Source: Pantoea sp. Ep11b (GTDB lineage Bacteria > Pseudomonadota > Gammaproteobacteria > Enterobacterales > Enterobacteriaceae). From it: 64,000 nucleotides of DNA. Made by a program: the position numbers and the translations under genes. The stretch lies in contig NZ_CP160631.1 of NCBI RefSeq assembly GCF_040783975.1, forward strand, positions 3,472,001 through 3,536,000, given 5' to 3'. How positions within the stretch are numbered: the stretch's first letter is position 1; every line of letters begins with the position of its first letter. This document shows positions 28,944 through 39,464 of the stretch, one piece after another. Under the pieces are notes generated by a model that was given only the letters and a program-made list of their open reading frames with translations, searched no databases and was not told the origin of the DNA.

Positions 28944-30370
28944 TACTGACCGCCCAGCAGATCACGCGCATTCCAGTGCGGGAAGTGGCGGCGCACCAGC
29001 GCATTCAGTTCCAGTTCAAAGGCGCTGAACTCACCGCTGTTAACCGGCGCATCCAGGTGCGGCTGATGGATCATGCCAGCCCCGACGGTGACGTTGCTCA
29101 GGCGATCGACAAAGATCATGCCGCCGGTTACCGGGTTCTGCTGATAGCTGTCGAGCACCATCGGCTCATCAAAGGTGATCTCAACGCGACCGATGCCGTT
29201 CAGCGGCAGCGCATCGACCTGATGTGTCTCCAGCGAGTTGATCTCAACCTGATGCAGCACCTTTTCCACCCGGCCACGGCTCTTCTTACCGGCGATTTTC
29301 AGGTCGTAGCTCTGACCGGCCTGCAGCGGCTGCTCTGCCATCCAGACCACGTCAACGCTGGCCGACTGAACCGCCGTCAGCGTTTCACCAGCGTCAACCA
29401 GCAGATCGCCGCGGCTGATATCAATCTCATCCTGCAGCACCAGCGTGATCGCCTCGCCAGCGCCCGCTTCCTGCAGATCGCCATCAAAGGTGACGATGCG
29501 CGCAACGGTGGACTCGACGCCGGAAGGCAGCACTTTCACACGCTGTCCCACCTGCACGCTGCCCGACGCCAGCGTACCGGCATAGCCACGGAAATCCAGG
29601 TTCGGACGGTTGACGTACTGCACCGGGAAACGCATTGGCTGATGATCGACGACGCGCTTCAGCTCCACGGTTTCCAGCACATCCAGCAGCGTCGGGCCGC
29701 TGTACCACGGCATGGTCTGGCTGGCAGAGGCGACGTTGTCCCCTTCCAGCGCCGACATCGGCACAAAGCGGATGTCGAGATCCTCCGGCAACTGGGCCGC
29801 AAAATCGAGGTAATCCTGTTTGATCTGTTCGAAGCGTTCCTGGCTGTACTCCACCAGATCCATCTTGTTGATCGCCACGACCAGATGTTTGATCCCCAGC
29901 AGCGTCGAGATAAAGCTGTGACGGCGGGTCTGATCCAGCACGCCTTTGCGCGCGTCGATCAGCAGGATCGCCAGGTCACAGGTTGAAGCGCCGGTCGCCA
30001 TGTTACGGGTGTACTGCTCGTGGCCCGGCGTGTCGGCGATGATAAATTTACGCTTTTCGGTTGAGAAGTAGCGGTAGGCCACATCGATGGTAATGCCCTG
30101 CTCACGCTCCGCCTGCAGGCCATCCACCAGCAGTGCCAGATCCAGCTTCTCACCCTGGGTGCCGTGACGCTTGCTGTCGTTGTGCAGCGAGGAGAGCTGA
30201 TCTTCATAGATCTGACGGGTGTCATGCAGCAGACGACCGATCAGGGTACTTTTTCCATCGTCCACGCTGCCGCAGGTCAGAAAACGCAGCAGGCTTTTGT
30301 GTTGCTGCGCGGTCAGCCAGGCTTCAACGCCGCCCTGGTCGGCAATCTGTTGTGCAATTACGGTATTCAT
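28943..30370 (-). CDS. cysN: Sulfate adenylyltransferase subunit 1 (GTPase)
   Basis: CysN is the GTPase subunit of ATP sulfurylase, coupling GTP hydrolysis to formation of APS from sulfate and ATP. The 475-residue product equals the E. coli length. It has an EF-Tu-like G domain with [17 protein letters not shown] (G1), [12 protein letters not shown] (G3) and NKMDL (G4), followed by beta-barrel domains. It lies 11 bases after cysD and touches cysC. Confidence 0.98.
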   Translation of the reverse strand: MNTVIAQQIADQGGVEAWLTAQQHKSLLRFLTCGSVDDGKSTLIGRLLHDTRQIYEDQLSSLHNDSKRHGTQGEKLDLALLVDGLQAEREQGITIDVAYRYFSTEKRKFIIADTPGHEQYTRNMATGASTCDLAILLIDARKGVLDQTRRHSFISTLLGIKHLVVAINKMDLVEYSQERFEQIKQDYLDFAAQLPEDLDIRFVPMSALEGDNVASASQTMPWYSGPTLLDVLETVELKRVVDHQPMRFPVQYVNRPNLDFRGYAGTLASGSVQVGQRVKVLPSGVESTVARIVTFDGDLQEAGAGEAITLVLQDEIDISRGDLLVDAGETLTAVQSASVDVVWMAEQPLQAGQSYDLKIAGKKSRGRVEKVLHQVEINSLETHQVDALPLNGIGRVEITFDEPMVLDSYQQNPVTGGMIFVDRLSNVTVGAGMIHQPHLDAPVNSGEFSAFELELNALVRRHFPHWNARDLLGGQ

Positions 30371-30381
30371 CTGGCGTCTCC

Positions 30382-31290
30382 TTAGAAATAACCCTGACGT
30401 TTTTTCAGTTCCATCGAACCGGACTGATCGCGATCGATCACGCGGCCCTGACGCTCGCTGGTGGTGGAAACCAGCATCTCTTCGATGATCTCCGGCAGCG
30501 TCTGCGCCTCCGACTCTACGGCGCCGGTCAGCGGCCAGCAGCCCAGCGTACGAAAACGCACCATCCGTTCGGTGATCTCCTCGCCCGGCTGCAGGTTGAT
30601 GCGATCGTCATCGATCATCATCAGCATGCCATCACGCTCCAGCACCGGACGCGGTGCGGCGAGATAGAGCGGCACGATCTCGATGTTTTCCAGGAAGATG
30701 TACTGCCAGATATCCAGTTCGGTCCAGTTCGACAGCGGGAAGACGCGAATGCTTTCGCCTTTGTTGATCTGACCGTTGTAGTTGTGCCACAGCTCAGGAC
30801 GCTGGTTTTTCGGGTCCCAGCGGTGGAAACGGTCGCGGAAGGAGTAGATACGCTCTTTCGCGCGAGACTTCTCTTCGTCACGACGTGCGCCGCCAAAGGC
30901 CGCATCAAAACCATATTTGTTCAGCGCCTGCTTCAGCCCTTCGGTCTTCATGATGTCCGTGTGTTTGGCACTGCCGTGGACAAAGGGGTTGATCCCCATC
31001 GCCACGCCTTCCGGGTTGCGGTGAACCAGCAGCTCTGCGCCCATCGCCTTCACGGTGCGGTCACGGAATTCGTACATTTCACGGAATTTCCAGCCGGTAT
31101 CCACATGCAGCAGCGGGAATGGCAGCGTGCCGGGGTAGAAGGCTTTGCGCGCCAGATGCAGCATGACGGACGAATCTTTACCGATGGAATACATCATCAC
31201 CGGATTGCTGAACTCCGCCGCCACTTCGCGAATGATATGGATACTCTCCGCCTCCAGCTGACGCAGATGAGTGAGTCGTTTTTGGTCCAT
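30382..31290 (-). CDS. cysD: Sulfate adenylyltransferase subunit 2
   Basis: CysD is the catalytic subunit of ATP sulfurylase, adenylating sulfate to APS. The 302-residue protein belongs to the PAPS-reductase-like ATP pyrophosphatase fold, with the PP-motif [19 protein letters not shown] near residue 33, [18 protein letters not shown], and [15 protein letters not shown]. Length and sequence match E. coli. It begins nine bases after cysG in the same operon. Confidence 0.98.
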   Translation of the reverse strand: MDQKRLTHLRQLEAESIHIIREVAAEFSNPVMMYSIGKDSSVMLHLARKAFYPGTLPFPLLHVDTGWKFREMYEFRDRTVKAMGAELLVHRNPEGVAMGINPFVHGSAKHTDIMKTEGLKQALNKYGFDAAFGGARRDEEKSRAKERIYSFRDRFHRWDPKNQRPELWHNYNGQINKGESIRVFPLSNWTELDIWQYIFLENIEIVPLYLAAPRPVLERDGMLMMIDDDRINLQPGEEITERMVRFRTLGCWPLTGAVESEAQTLPEIIEEMLVSTTSERQGRVIDRDQSGSMELKKRQGYF

Positions 31291-31299
31291 GATTTTCCC

Positions 31300-32715
31300 T
31301 CAAGCCAGATTGACAACGGCGGACTCGCGAGTCCCCTGCTGTGCCGAATGTTTAAACCAGGCGAGTTGCCCGTGCAGATTGACCACCTCTCCAATCACCA
31401 GCAGCGCCGGAGTGGGTGCTGAGGCGGCCAGCGCCTCAAGTTGTTCTAAGGTGCCGGTCAGCACCTGCTGATCCTGGCGGGTACCGCGGCTGATGACCGC
31501 TACCGGCGTGGATGGCGCACGACCGTGCGTGATTAACGCTTCGCTGATCGCGGCCGCCTTCACGGTACCCATATAGATCGCCAGCGTCTGACGCGCACGC
31601 GCCAGCGATGGCCAGTCGATGTCATGCCCGTCCGGGCGGCAGTGACCGGTGATAAACATTACGCTCTGCGCGTAGTCGCGATGCGTCAGCGGAATACCGG
31701 CATAGGCCGTTGCGCCTGCGGCGGCCGTAACGCCCGGCACCACCTGGAAGGGAACACCCGCCTGCTGTGCCGCCTGCAGCTCTTCGCCACCGCGGCCAAA
31801 GATAAAGGGATCTCCCCCCTTGAGCCGCACGACCCGCTTACCCTTAAGCGCCAGGGAAACCAGCAGCTGGTTGATCTCGTCCTGCGGCAGCGTATGGGCG
31901 CTGGCGCGTTTGCCGACGCAGATGCGGTCGGCATCGCGGCGCACCAGATCCAGCACCTCTTCACTGACCAGATGGTCATACAGCACCACGTCGGCCAGCT
32001 GCATCACCTGCAGCCCGCGCAGCGTCAGCAGGCCGCTGTCGCCCGGGCCCGCGCCCACCAGGAAGATCTCGCCCTGACGGGTGGGTTCGGCCTGAAGTTC
32101 ACGATCCAGCGTCTGTTTCGCCTCTTCCACATTGCCGGCGGACATCTGGCTGGCAAACTGCCCCTCAAAGGCGCGTTCCCAGAAGCGGCGACGGTCAGAC
32201 ATGCGGCTGAAGCGCTGTTTGACCTTATCGCGCCAGAGTCCGGCCACCTCCGCCATCTGTCCCAGACTGGCGGGCAGCAGCGTTTCGATTTTTTCGCGCA
32301 GCATACGGGCCAGCACCGGTGCGGTGCCGCTGGAGGAGATCGCCACCACCAGTGGTGAGCGGTCAACAATCGAAGGGAAGATAAAGGTGCATTTCGGCTG
32401 GTCATCGACCACGTTGACCAGCTTATGCCGCGCATTAGCGGCTTCGAAAACCCGGGTATTGAGTGCGTTATCGTCGGTGGCGGCAATCACCAGAAAGACG
32501 TTATCCAGCTGGGCCGGATCAAATTCTGTCGCCACCCACTCCAGCGCCTGCTCATCCAGCAGTGCCTGCAGTTCAGGGCAGAGCTCACGGGACGCGATCT
32601 GAATATGCGCGCGCGCGCGGCGCAGCAGTTCAATTTTACGCGCCGCAATATCTCCACCGCCGACAACCAGAACCGGGCGGCCAGAGAGATCGGCAAAAAG
32701 AGGCAGATAGTTCAC
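31300..32715 (-). CDS. cysG: Siroheme synthase CysG
   Basis: CysG makes siroheme, the sulfite and nitrite reductase cofactor, from uroporphyrinogen III. The 471-residue bifunctional product has an N-terminal NAD-dependent precorrin-2 dehydrogenase/ferrochelatase ([12 protein letters not shown] near residue 17, [27 protein letters not shown]). A C-terminal uroporphyrinogen III methyltransferase ([34 protein letters not shown]) follows. In E. coli cysG sits with nirBDC; here it heads the cysDNC operon, tying siroheme supply to sulfate assimilation. Confidence 0.97.
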   Translation of the reverse strand: MNYLPLFADLSGRPVLVVGGGDIAARKIELLRRARAHIQIASRELCPELQALLDEQALEWVATEFDPAQLDNVFLVIAATDDNALNTRVFEAANARHKLVNVVDDQPKCTFIFPSIVDRSPLVVAISSSGTAPVLARMLREKIETLLPASLGQMAEVAGLWRDKVKQRFSRMSDRRRFWERAFEGQFASQMSAGNVEEAKQTLDRELQAEPTRQGEIFLVGAGPGDSGLLTLRGLQVMQLADVVLYDHLVSEEVLDLVRRDADRICVGKRASAHTLPQDEINQLLVSLALKGKRVVRLKGGDPFIFGRGGEELQAAQQAGVPFQVVPGVTAAAGATAYAGIPLTHRDYAQSVMFITGHCRPDGHDIDWPSLARARQTLAIYMGTVKAAAISEALITHGRAPSTPVAVISRGTRQDQQVLTGTLEQLEALAASAPTPALLVIGEVVNLHGQLAWFKHSAQQGTRESAVVNLA

Positions 32716-33081
32716 GTTAACCCTGATGTTTTAACTTTGTATTAACGGGACTATACGTCGCGGGGTTCAGGCAGATGAAATTACGAATTGGAATGAGTAG
32801 TTACCGAATGGAATAAAGCCCCCGCAAAGCACAGAACAAATTGATCTTAAGAGATGAAATTTAATGGCTTTTTCGTGAAACAGTTCACAGATTCAGGCGC
32901 CCCGGCGCCTGGCCAAAAGCAGATAAGTGCCAGCAGTAATAGCACGCCGTGCTGAGCGGCGGCCTCAGCGCCCGAATCCACTCACCAGATAGCGGAACAA
33001 AAGGAGTATAATGCGTCCGGCGTGACGGGCCGTGACCCGCACACAGCACGGCTCCCGGATAACGAAAAAAAAGGATGCACT
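32716..33081. promoter_or_regulatory. cysG-iap divergent region with likely CysB site
   Basis: This 366-bp gap has no gene. On the minus strand around 32780-32813 the sequence TTATTCCATTCGGTAAC, then CATTCCAATTCGTAA, resembles the AT-rich half-sites bound by CysB at cys promoters. TATAGT (about 32750-32755) is a possible -10 for cysG. On the right a GC-rich palindrome GGCGCCCCGGCGCC (about 32896-32909) is followed by the iap promoter region. The assignments are by resemblance only. Confidence 0.5.
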
Positions 33082-34095
33082 ATGTTTTGTTCCCTCCGCT
33101 TGAGGGTAGCGACAGTTTTGTTTGGCGCACTCATTTCTCCGCTGGCGCTGGCGCTGCCAGCCGGTCAGTTTGCCGAGCAGCAGGTCCGGCACATCGCCAC
33201 CCTCTTCCCCGGCCGGATGAGCGGCAGCCCGGCGGAGCTGATGGCAGCGGACTATCTGCAGCAGCAATTCTCCGCACTGGGTTATCAGACTAATACCCGG
33301 CAGTTCAACACCGGCTACAGGTGGCAGGAGGATGACGGCACGCAGCGCTGGCATAAGCTCACGGCCACCTCGGTCATTGCCGCACGCGCAGGCAGCGTGC
33401 CGCAGGAAATCCTGATCGTGGCGCATCTCGATACCTGGACGCCGCAAAACAGCAGTCAGGCCCGCCGTAACCTGGGCGGCTTACGCCTGCAGGGTGTCGA
33501 CGATAACGCCTCGGGCCTGGGGGTGATGCTGGAGCTGGCCCAGCAGCTGAGCCATAAACCGCTGCACTACGGCATACGCTTTGTGGCGCTGAGCGCCGGG
33601 GAGTCGGACCTGCACGGTATGGACGATTATGTTGCGCGGATGAGCGCGCGTGAAAAGAAAAACACGCTGCTGGTGATCGATCTGAACAGCCTGATCACCG
33701 GCGATCATCTCTATTTCAACAGCGGCATGAACACGCCACGCGTCGTGCGCAAGCAGACCAGCGAACGCGCGCTGGTGCTGGCGCGTCAGCAGGGTATCCC
33801 GGCGGCCAGCTATCAGATCAGCCACAACGATTTTAAAGGCCCGAATGCCTTTGACCGGGCGGGCTTCCCGTTGATGGATGTGACCGCCAGCAACCGGGCG
33901 CTGGGTAACAAAGATGGCGGTATACAGCGTCATCGCAGCCGTCACTTTCCGGATGGCGTCACCCGTCATCAGACCGATCTGGATAACCTGAGCTATCTTG
34001 ACCGCTGGCTGCCGGGCCAGATAGCGTTGCGAACCCGCGACAGCGTGCGCGTGCTGCTGCCGCTGATCAGCGAACTGGCCAACCCCAAAGTGTAA
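33082..34095 (+). CDS. iap: Aminopeptidase Iap, M28 family
   Basis: Iap is an exported aminopeptidase, known in E. coli for removing the N-terminal arginine of alkaline phosphatase to give isozymes. The 337-residue precursor has a signal peptide (MFCSLRLRV to SPLALA, cleavage near residue 24) and the M28 fold with IVAHLDTW and VDDNASGLGVMLELA. The usual Glu-Glu motif is altered: here GESDLHG, where E. coli has GEEEGKLG. The start at 33082 is preferred because AAAGGA precedes it and it gives a proper signal peptide. It is divergent from cysG and is followed nine bases later by a YciI-family gene. Confidence 0.88.
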   Translation: MFCSLRLRVATVLFGALISPLALALPAGQFAEQQVRHIATLFPGRMSGSPAELMAADYLQQQFSALGYQTNTRQFNTGYRWQEDDGTQRWHKLTATSVIAARAGSVPQEILIVAHLDTWTPQNSSQARRNLGGLRLQGVDDNASGLGVMLELAQQLSHKPLHYGIRFVALSAGESDLHGMDDYVARMSAREKKNTLLVIDLNSLITGDHLYFNSGMNTPRVVRKQTSERALVLARQQGIPAASYQISHNDFKGPNAFDRAGFPLMDVTASNRALGNKDGGIQRHRSRHFPDGVTRHQTDLDNLSYLDRWLPGQIALRTRDSVRVLLPLISELANPKV

Positions 34096-34104
34096 GGATC
34101 TGAC

Positions 34105-34389
34105 ATGTACGTGGTCTTTCTGAACTATGTTCGTCCGGTTGAGGAGGTGGAAGCCCTGCTGGCCCCCCATATTGACTGGCTTGACCGCTATTTTGCGGCA
34201 GAGGTGTTTATCGCGGCAGGCCGCAAAGATCCGCGCACCGGCGGTATGCTGCTGGTCAGGGATATCGAACGGGAGCGGCTGGATGCGATTCTGGCGGAAG
34301 ATCCGTTTGTCGCCGTGGCGCAGTATGAGGTGACGAAGGTTAATGTGACCCGGTCAGCGGACGCCTTTGCCGCACTAAGCGGAATTTAG
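34105..34389 (+). CDS. YciI family protein
   Basis: This 94-residue protein has the YCII fold pattern: an N-terminal strand YVVFLNYVRP, a His-containing helix APHIDWLDRYF, FIAAGRKDPRTGGMLLV, and DPFVAVAQYEVTKVNV near the C-terminus. Members are small ferredoxin-like-fold proteins of mostly unknown role; some act on chlorinated aromatics. It is likely co-transcribed with iap. In E. coli the interval between iap and cysH holds the CRISPR-cas locus instead. Confidence 0.82.
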   Translation: MYVVFLNYVRPVEEVEALLAPHIDWLDRYFAAEVFIAAGRKDPRTGGMLLVRDIERERLDAILAEDPFVAVAQYEVTKVNVTRSADAFAALSGI

Positions 34390-34427
34390 CGGCGAACGGC
34401 CATGCGTCGGGCGCAGGGCCGTTCAGG

Positions 34428-34454
34428 GCTTCTCTCCCGTAGCGGGAGAGAAGC
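34428..34454. terminator. Hairpin between the YciI gene and cysH
   Basis: A 12-base perfect stem (GCTTCTCTCCCG with its complement, loop TAG) lies between two convergent genes. There is no T run on either side. It can protect 3' ends or end transcripts in both directions. Confidence 0.6.
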
Positions 34455-34460
34455 GCAGCA

Positions 34461-35195
34461 TCACCCTTCGTGCAGGCCGCACTCGCGTTTCAGCCCGAAG
34501 AAGCGCGTCTCCTCCTCTGCCATACCCGGTTCCCACTTGCGGGTGGTATGGGTATCGCCCACGGAGAGATAGCCCTCATCCCACAGCGGATGGTACTTCA
34601 GCTTGTGCTGCTCCAGATACTGATGAATCTGACGGTTGTCCCAGTCGATGATCGGCAGCAGCTTAAAGACGCCACGCTGCACGCCCAGCACCGGCAGATT
34701 GGCCCGGCTGCCGGACTGATCGCGGCGTAAGCCGGCAAACCAGGTCTGCGCACCCAGCGTCTCCAGCGCGCGGTTCATCGGCTCAACCTTGTTGATCTCG
34801 TTATATTTCTCAATCCCCTCTACGCCCTGCTCCCACAGTTTGCCGTAGCGCGCTTCCTGCCAGGCCGGTGAGGTGTCGGCGCGGAAAACTTTGAGGTTGA
34901 GATTGAGCTGGTCGGCCAGCTCATCAATAAAACGATAGGTCTCCGGGAAGAGATAGCCAGTGTCCGTCAGGATCACCGGGATATTGGGCTGCTGACGCGT
35001 CACCAGATGCAGCGACACCGCGGCCTGAATCCCGAAGCTGGACGAGAGCACATAGGCACCCGGCAGATTCTCCAGCGCCCAGCTGACCCGCTCTTCCGCT
35101 GAGGCTTTCTCCAGCTGCGCATTGGTCGCGGCCAGCGCCATTGCGCGCTGGACCTTAGACATCGCATTCAGTGCGGCGAGGTCGGGCTGACTCAT
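34461..35195 (-). CDS. cysH: Phosphoadenosine phosphosulfate reductase
   Basis: CysH reduces PAPS to sulfite using thioredoxin. The 244-residue product has the PP-loop region [37 protein letters not shown], and the C-terminal catalytic cysteine in RECGLHEG. It lacks the extra cysteine pairs of APS reductases, consistent with a PAPS enzyme and with the presence of CysC. It overlaps cysI by four bases. Confidence 0.98.
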   Translation of the reverse strand: MSQPDLAALNAMSKVQRAMALAATNAQLEKASAEERVSWALENLPGAYVLSSSFGIQAAVSLHLVTRQQPNIPVILTDTGYLFPETYRFIDELADQLNLNLKVFRADTSPAWQEARYGKLWEQGVEGIEKYNEINKVEPMNRALETLGAQTWFAGLRRDQSGSRANLPVLGVQRGVFKLLPIIDWDNRQIHQYLEQHKLKYHPLWDEGYLSVGDTHTTRKWEPGMAEEETRFFGLKRECGLHEG

Positions 35196-36913
35196 TTTGC
35201 TTCCTCCCAGAAATCGCGTGCCGGGTCCAGCACCGGCGCAACAATGCCTGCGCGGATGGTGAAGTCACCAAAGCCTTCCGCGGCCTGGCGTTCGGTGGCC
35301 CAGCGTCCCACCAGCTCATCAATGGTGGCGAGAATTTCGCTTTCGTTAATGTTTTCCCGATACATACGGGGGATGCGCGTCCCGATGCGGTTACCGCCCA
35401 GGTGCAGGTTGTAACGCCCCGGCGCTTTACCCACCAGGCCCAGCTCTGCCAGCATGGCACGGCCACAGCCGTTAGGACAACCGGTGACGCGTAACACAAT
35501 GTGCTCATCACCCACACCATGCGCATGCATAATCTCTTCGACTTTGGTCACGAACGCAGGCAGGAAGCGCTCAGCTTCCGCCATCGCCAGCGGACAGGTC
35601 GGGAAGGCCACACAGGCCATGGAGTTTTCACGCTGCGGCGTCACCTGCTCCATCAGACCATGTTCACGGGCAATCGCTTCAATCGTCGCTTTTTCACTTT
35701 CCGGCACGCCTGCCACAATCAGGTTCTGGTTGGCGGTCAGGCGGAAATCGCCCTGATGGATTTTCGCAATTTCCGCAATCCCGCTTTTCAGCGGACGGCC
35801 CGGATAGTCGAGCAGGCGGCCGTTTTCGATAAACAGCGTCAGGTGCCATTTATTGTCGATGCCTTTAATCCAGCCAATGCGATCGCCACGGGTGGTGAAC
35901 TCATAGGGGCGGATCGGTTCAAAGGTCACGCCTGCGCGCTTCTCGACTTCCGCTTTAAAGGTTTCGACGCCAACGCGCTCCAGAGTGTATTTGGTCTTAG
36001 CGTTTTTACGATCGGTACGGTTACCCCAGTCGCGCTGCGTCGTGACGACCGCGGCGGCCACATCCAGGATCTTCTCTGCCGGGAAGTAGCCAAACTCACT
36101 GGCGGTGCGGGCATACGTAGCTTTGTTGCCGTGCTCAATTGACAGCCCGCCACCGACCAGCAGGTTAAAGCCTGTCAGCCTGCCCTGCTCGGCCACGGCG
36201 ACAAAGTTCAGATCGTTGGCGTGCAGATCCACATCGTTATGCGGCGGGATCACGACGGTCGTTTTGAATTTACGCGGCAGATAAGTTTCGCCGAGGATCG
36301 GCTCCTCATCGGTGGTCGCGACTTTTTCCTGATCCCACCAGATCTCCGCATAGGCGCGGGTGCGCGGCAGCAGATGCTCAGAGAGCTTCTTCGCCCACTC
36401 ATACGCTTCCTGATGCAGCTCTGACTCCACCGGGTTTGAGGTACAGAGCACGTTACGGTTCACGTCGTTGGCGGTCGCCAGCGCATCCAGCCCCACTTCG
36501 TGCAGCATCTGGTGCGTCGGCTTCACGTTCTTCTTCAGAATACCGTGGAACTGAAAGGTCTGACGGTTCGTCAGACGGATGCTGCCATAAATCGTTTTAT
36601 CGGTGGCGAATTTGTCGATAGCCAGCCACTGCGTTGGCGTAATGATGCCGCCCGGCAGACGGCAGCGCAGCATCATGGCGTGACGCGGCTCCAGCTTCTG
36701 CTCAGCGCGCTCGGCACGGATATCGCGGTCATCCTGCTGGTACATGCCGTGAAAACGGATTAGCAGGAAGTTATCGCCGGTAAAGCCGCCGGTCAGGCCC
36801 TCTTCCAGATCTTCTTTAATAGTGCCACGCAGATAGTTGCTCTGCTTCTTCAGACGCTCGGCATCTGACAGTTTGCCTTCTACAACCAGCGGTCCAGGGT
36901 GTTTATCGCTCAT
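35192..36913 (-). CDS. cysI: Sulfite reductase hemoprotein subunit (beta)
   Basis: CysI carries the siroheme and [4Fe-4S] centre where sulfite is reduced to sulfide by six electrons. The 573-residue product (E. coli 570) has two ferredoxin-reductase-like halves. The cluster cysteines lie in [18 protein letters not shown] and [12 protein letters not shown], the siroheme-binding signature. Its ATG overlaps the cysJ stop by one base, and its end overlaps cysH. Confidence 0.98.
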   Translation of the reverse strand: MSDKHPGPLVVEGKLSDAERLKKQSNYLRGTIKEDLEEGLTGGFTGDNFLLIRFHGMYQQDDRDIRAERAEQKLEPRHAMMLRCRLPGGIITPTQWLAIDKFATDKTIYGSIRLTNRQTFQFHGILKKNVKPTHQMLHEVGLDALATANDVNRNVLCTSNPVESELHQEAYEWAKKLSEHLLPRTRAYAEIWWDQEKVATTDEEPILGETYLPRKFKTTVVIPPHNDVDLHANDLNFVAVAEQGRLTGFNLLVGGGLSIEHGNKATYARTASEFGYFPAEKILDVAAAVVTTQRDWGNRTDRKNAKTKYTLERVGVETFKAEVEKRAGVTFEPIRPYEFTTRGDRIGWIKGIDNKWHLTLFIENGRLLDYPGRPLKSGIAEIAKIHQGDFRLTANQNLIVAGVPESEKATIEAIAREHGLMEQVTPQRENSMACVAFPTCPLAMAEAERFLPAFVTKVEEIMHAHGVGDEHIVLRVTGCPNGCGRAMLAELGLVGKAPGRYNLHLGGNRIGTRIPRMYRENINESEILATIDELVGRWATERQAAEGFGDFTIRAGIVAPVLDPARDFWEEAK

Positions 36914-38718
36914 TAGTAAACGTCTCGCTGATAACGGCGCTCAATGCGCAGCTCACTTAAAAATTCGTCGGCCGCTTCACGATCCATTCCGCCGTGTTCG
37001 ACCACCACATCCAGCAGTGCCTGCTCGACGTCTTTTGCCATACGATTTGCGTCACCGCATACGTAAAGGTGTGCGCCCTCTTCAATCCAGCGCCACACTT
37101 CCGCCCCTTTCGCGCGGATCTTATCCTGAACGTAAATCTTTTCGGCCTGATCGCGTGACCAGGCGAGGTCGATGTGGGTCAGCAGACCATCCTTCACATA
37201 TTTCTGCCACTCCACCTGATAGAGGAAGTCCTCCGTGAAGTGCGGATTACCAAAGAATAGCCAGTTTTTACCGCTGGCACCGTCGTTGTCGCGCTGCTGC
37301 ATAAAGGCGCGGAACGGGGCGATGCCGGTGCCCGGGCCGATCATGATCACGGGTGCATCCGGATTGGCTGGCAGGCGGAAATTGTCGTTGTGTTCGATAA
37401 AGACGCGGACCTCGCCCTCTTCTTCGATGCGATCGGCCAGCCAGGTGGAGGCCCCGCCGCCGCGCTGACGACCTTCGATATCGAAGCGAACGGCACCGAC
37501 GGTGATGTGCACTTCGCTGTCGGTTTCCGCCTGGGATGAGGCGATAGAGTAGAGTCGCGGCGTCAGCGGACGCAGCAGCGTGGTCAGCTGTTCAGCGGTA
37601 AGTTCAGCCGGGGCCAGACGCACCATATCCACGATCGGATAGCGCTGCGCATACTGCTGCAGGCGCGCTTTATCATCCACCAGCGACAGCAGCTCCGCAT
37701 CTTTCGACAGCTGAGCATACTGCGCTACGATCTGTGCGGTGTTCACCGTCAGTTCAAAATGTTTCTGCAGCGCCTCTGCCAGCGGCAGCGTGACACCATT
37801 CACCGCGACCGGCTCATCGCCTTTCAGCCAGACCAGTTCCAGCAGTTCGCTGACCAGCGCCGCATCGTTTTCATACCAGACGCCCAGCGCATCGCCAGGC
37901 TGGTAGCGCAGACCCGAGTCGCCCAGATCGATTTCGATATGGCGCACATCTTTGTCGGAATCACGGCCGGTGATCTTCTGGTTCACCGCCAGGCTTGCGC
38001 TGAGCGGTGACTCTTTGCTGTAAGGGCTGGTGGTGACTTCGTTGACGCTGCCTGCGGCGGTCGCCGTCGCCTGGGCGGGCGATTCGGCGGGCACCCGCTG
38101 TTTCAGGATCGCCGTCAGCGCGCTGCGCCAGGCGATGGCCTGATCCGCATACTCGACATCGGCATCGACCCGATCCAGCAGACGCTCGGCGCCCAGCTCG
38201 GCCAGGCGGCTGTCGAAATCCTTGCCTGCCTGACTGAAGAATTCGTAGGAGGTATCACCCAGGCCAAAGACGGCAAAGGCCGCACCCTCCATTTTTGGTG
38301 CCTTCTTCGACATCAGGAATTTATGCAGCGCCACCGCCTCTTCCGGCGGCTCGCCTTCACCCTGGGTGGAGGTCACGACGACCAGCAGCTTCTCCTGGCC
38401 AATCTGTTTGAACTTGTAATCCCCGGCATTCACCAGGCTGACGTTCAGCTTCGCGGCCAGCAGGTCATCGCGCAGCTGCTCAGCCAGTCGGCGGGCATTG
38501 CCCGTCTGCGAGGCGGAGAGCAGCGTAATGGCTGGCGCTTCGACCGCGGCGGGTGGAGGGCTGGCGACGGCGCTGCCCGGGGTCTGTTCCACCCGGCCCC
38601 AGAAATAGCCTGACAGCCACGCCAGTTGAGTCGGGGAATAATCTGTCGTCGCCGCCTGTAAGCGGGCGAGTTGTTCCGGGGAGAGCGGAAGCATTGAACC
38701 AGGTGCCTGAGTCGTCAT
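36913..38718 (-). CDS. cysJ: Sulfite reductase flavoprotein subunit (alpha)
   Basis: CysJ passes electrons from NADPH through FAD and FMN to CysI. The 601-residue product has an N-terminal flavodoxin domain ([43 protein letters not shown]), then an FAD-binding domain with RLYSIASSQ, and the NADPH-binding [18 protein letters not shown]. The C-terminus is RRYQRDVY, as in E. coli. The start at 38718 (MTTQAPG) is chosen on family alignment; an earlier in-frame start would add 33 residues. It heads the cysJIH operon. Confidence 0.97.
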   Translation of the reverse strand: MTTQAPGSMLPLSPEQLARLQAATTDYSPTQLAWLSGYFWGRVEQTPGSAVASPPPAAVEAPAITLLSASQTGNARRLAEQLRDDLLAAKLNVSLVNAGDYKFKQIGQEKLLVVVTSTQGEGEPPEEAVALHKFLMSKKAPKMEGAAFAVFGLGDTSYEFFSQAGKDFDSRLAELGAERLLDRVDADVEYADQAIAWRSALTAILKQRVPAESPAQATATAAGSVNEVTTSPYSKESPLSASLAVNQKITGRDSDKDVRHIEIDLGDSGLRYQPGDALGVWYENDAALVSELLELVWLKGDEPVAVNGVTLPLAEALQKHFELTVNTAQIVAQYAQLSKDAELLSLVDDKARLQQYAQRYPIVDMVRLAPAELTAEQLTTLLRPLTPRLYSIASSQAETDSEVHITVGAVRFDIEGRQRGGGASTWLADRIEEEGEVRVFIEHNDNFRLPANPDAPVIMIGPGTGIAPFRAFMQQRDNDGASGKNWLFFGNPHFTEDFLYQVEWQKYVKDGLLTHIDLAWSRDQAEKIYVQDKIRAKGAEVWRWIEEGAHLYVCGDANRMAKDVEQALLDVVVEHGGMDREAADEFLSELRIERRYQRDVY

Positions 38719-39016
38719 CGCGTAAAAAATTCCAGTATCAGAAGTCCGGACCGTAAATGGCGGAAGAGTACGTAGGTTACCGGGCTGTATATTAGCGATT
38801 AAATACACCTTCGACATATCAAATAACCAAAATGACTAAGTGGTTTTCCAGATAGGCCTAATCGCTAAAAGTGGTAATTAAAGCGGTGATATATCAGTTA
38901 ATTAGCTGGGCACCCGCAGGCGGTGCGGCGGGAAAAGAGACGCTTTGTGCTATGCGGGTGCGAAAAAAGCGCTAATCAGGTAGAATCCAGCGGTTTTTAA
39001 ATGTCTGAGAACCACT
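38719..39016. promoter_or_regulatory. cysJ-queD divergent region
   Basis: This 298-bp gap has no gene. The cysJ side is AT-rich, with TAATAT (minus strand) as a possible -10, and a CysB site is expected. On the queD side a nine-base inverted repeat GCACCCGCA (38910-38918) and TGCGGGTGC (38953-38961) spans 52 bases, is followed by GAAAAAAG, and precedes TAGAAT, a possible -10 for queD at about 38981. Confidence 0.45.
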
Positions 39017-39376
39017 ATGTCTACCACCCTGTTTAAAGAGTTCCAGTTCGAAGCCGCGCACCATTTACCGAATGTGCCGGCCGGACACAAATGTGGCCGT
39101 CTGCACGGTCACTCGTTCCTGGTTCGTCTGGAGATCACCGGCGAAGTGGATGCGCATACCGGCTGGGTAATGGATTTTGCTGAATTAAAAGCGGCGTTTA
39201 AGCCGGTCTATGATCGGCTGGATCACTACTACCTGAATGAGATTCCCGGCCTGGAAAATCCCACCAGCGAAGTGCTGGCCAGATGGATCTGGGATCAGAT
39301 GAAGCCGCAGCTGCCGCTGTTAACCGCGGTTATGATCAAAGAAACCTGCACTGCAGGCTGCGTTTACCGCGGCTAA
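39017..39376 (+). CDS. queD: 6-carboxy-5,6,7,8-tetrahydropterin synthase
   Basis: QueD converts dihydroneopterin triphosphate to 6-carboxy-tetrahydropterin, the first committed step to queuosine. The 119-residue protein has the zinc histidines in AAHHLPN and RLHGHSF, the catalytic Cys in [10 protein letters not shown], and DFAELK and LDHYYLNEI of the PTPS/QueD family. It faces queE, which catalyses the next step, across a hairpin. Confidence 0.96.
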   Translation: MSTTLFKEFQFEAAHHLPNVPAGHKCGRLHGHSFLVRLEITGEVDAHTGWVMDFAELKAAFKPVYDRLDHYYLNEIPGLENPTSEVLARWIWDQMKPQLPLLTAVMIKETCTAGCVYRG

Positions 39377-39380
39377 CCCT

Positions 39381-39405
39381 GTCGGATCGAAGTTTTCGAT
39401 CCGAC
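39381..39405. terminator. Bidirectional hairpin between queD and queE
   Basis: A ten-base perfect stem (GTCGGATCGA with TCGATCCGAC) around a five-base loop lies between convergent genes. No long T run follows on either side. Confidence 0.6.
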
Positions 39406-39464
39406 ACGTCCCCTCTCCGCTTCCGCTCACCTTAGGTTTAGCTCCCCGGCGCGCTGCCGCAGGG

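Noticed and set aside
30133..31422. 429-codon plus-strand open frame
   Set aside because: It is antisense to cysN, cysD and part of cysG and has no recognisable domain.
33000..34500. CRISPR array or cas genes next to iap
   Set aside because: The interval holds only iap, a YciI-family gene and one hairpin; no repeat-spacer pattern.
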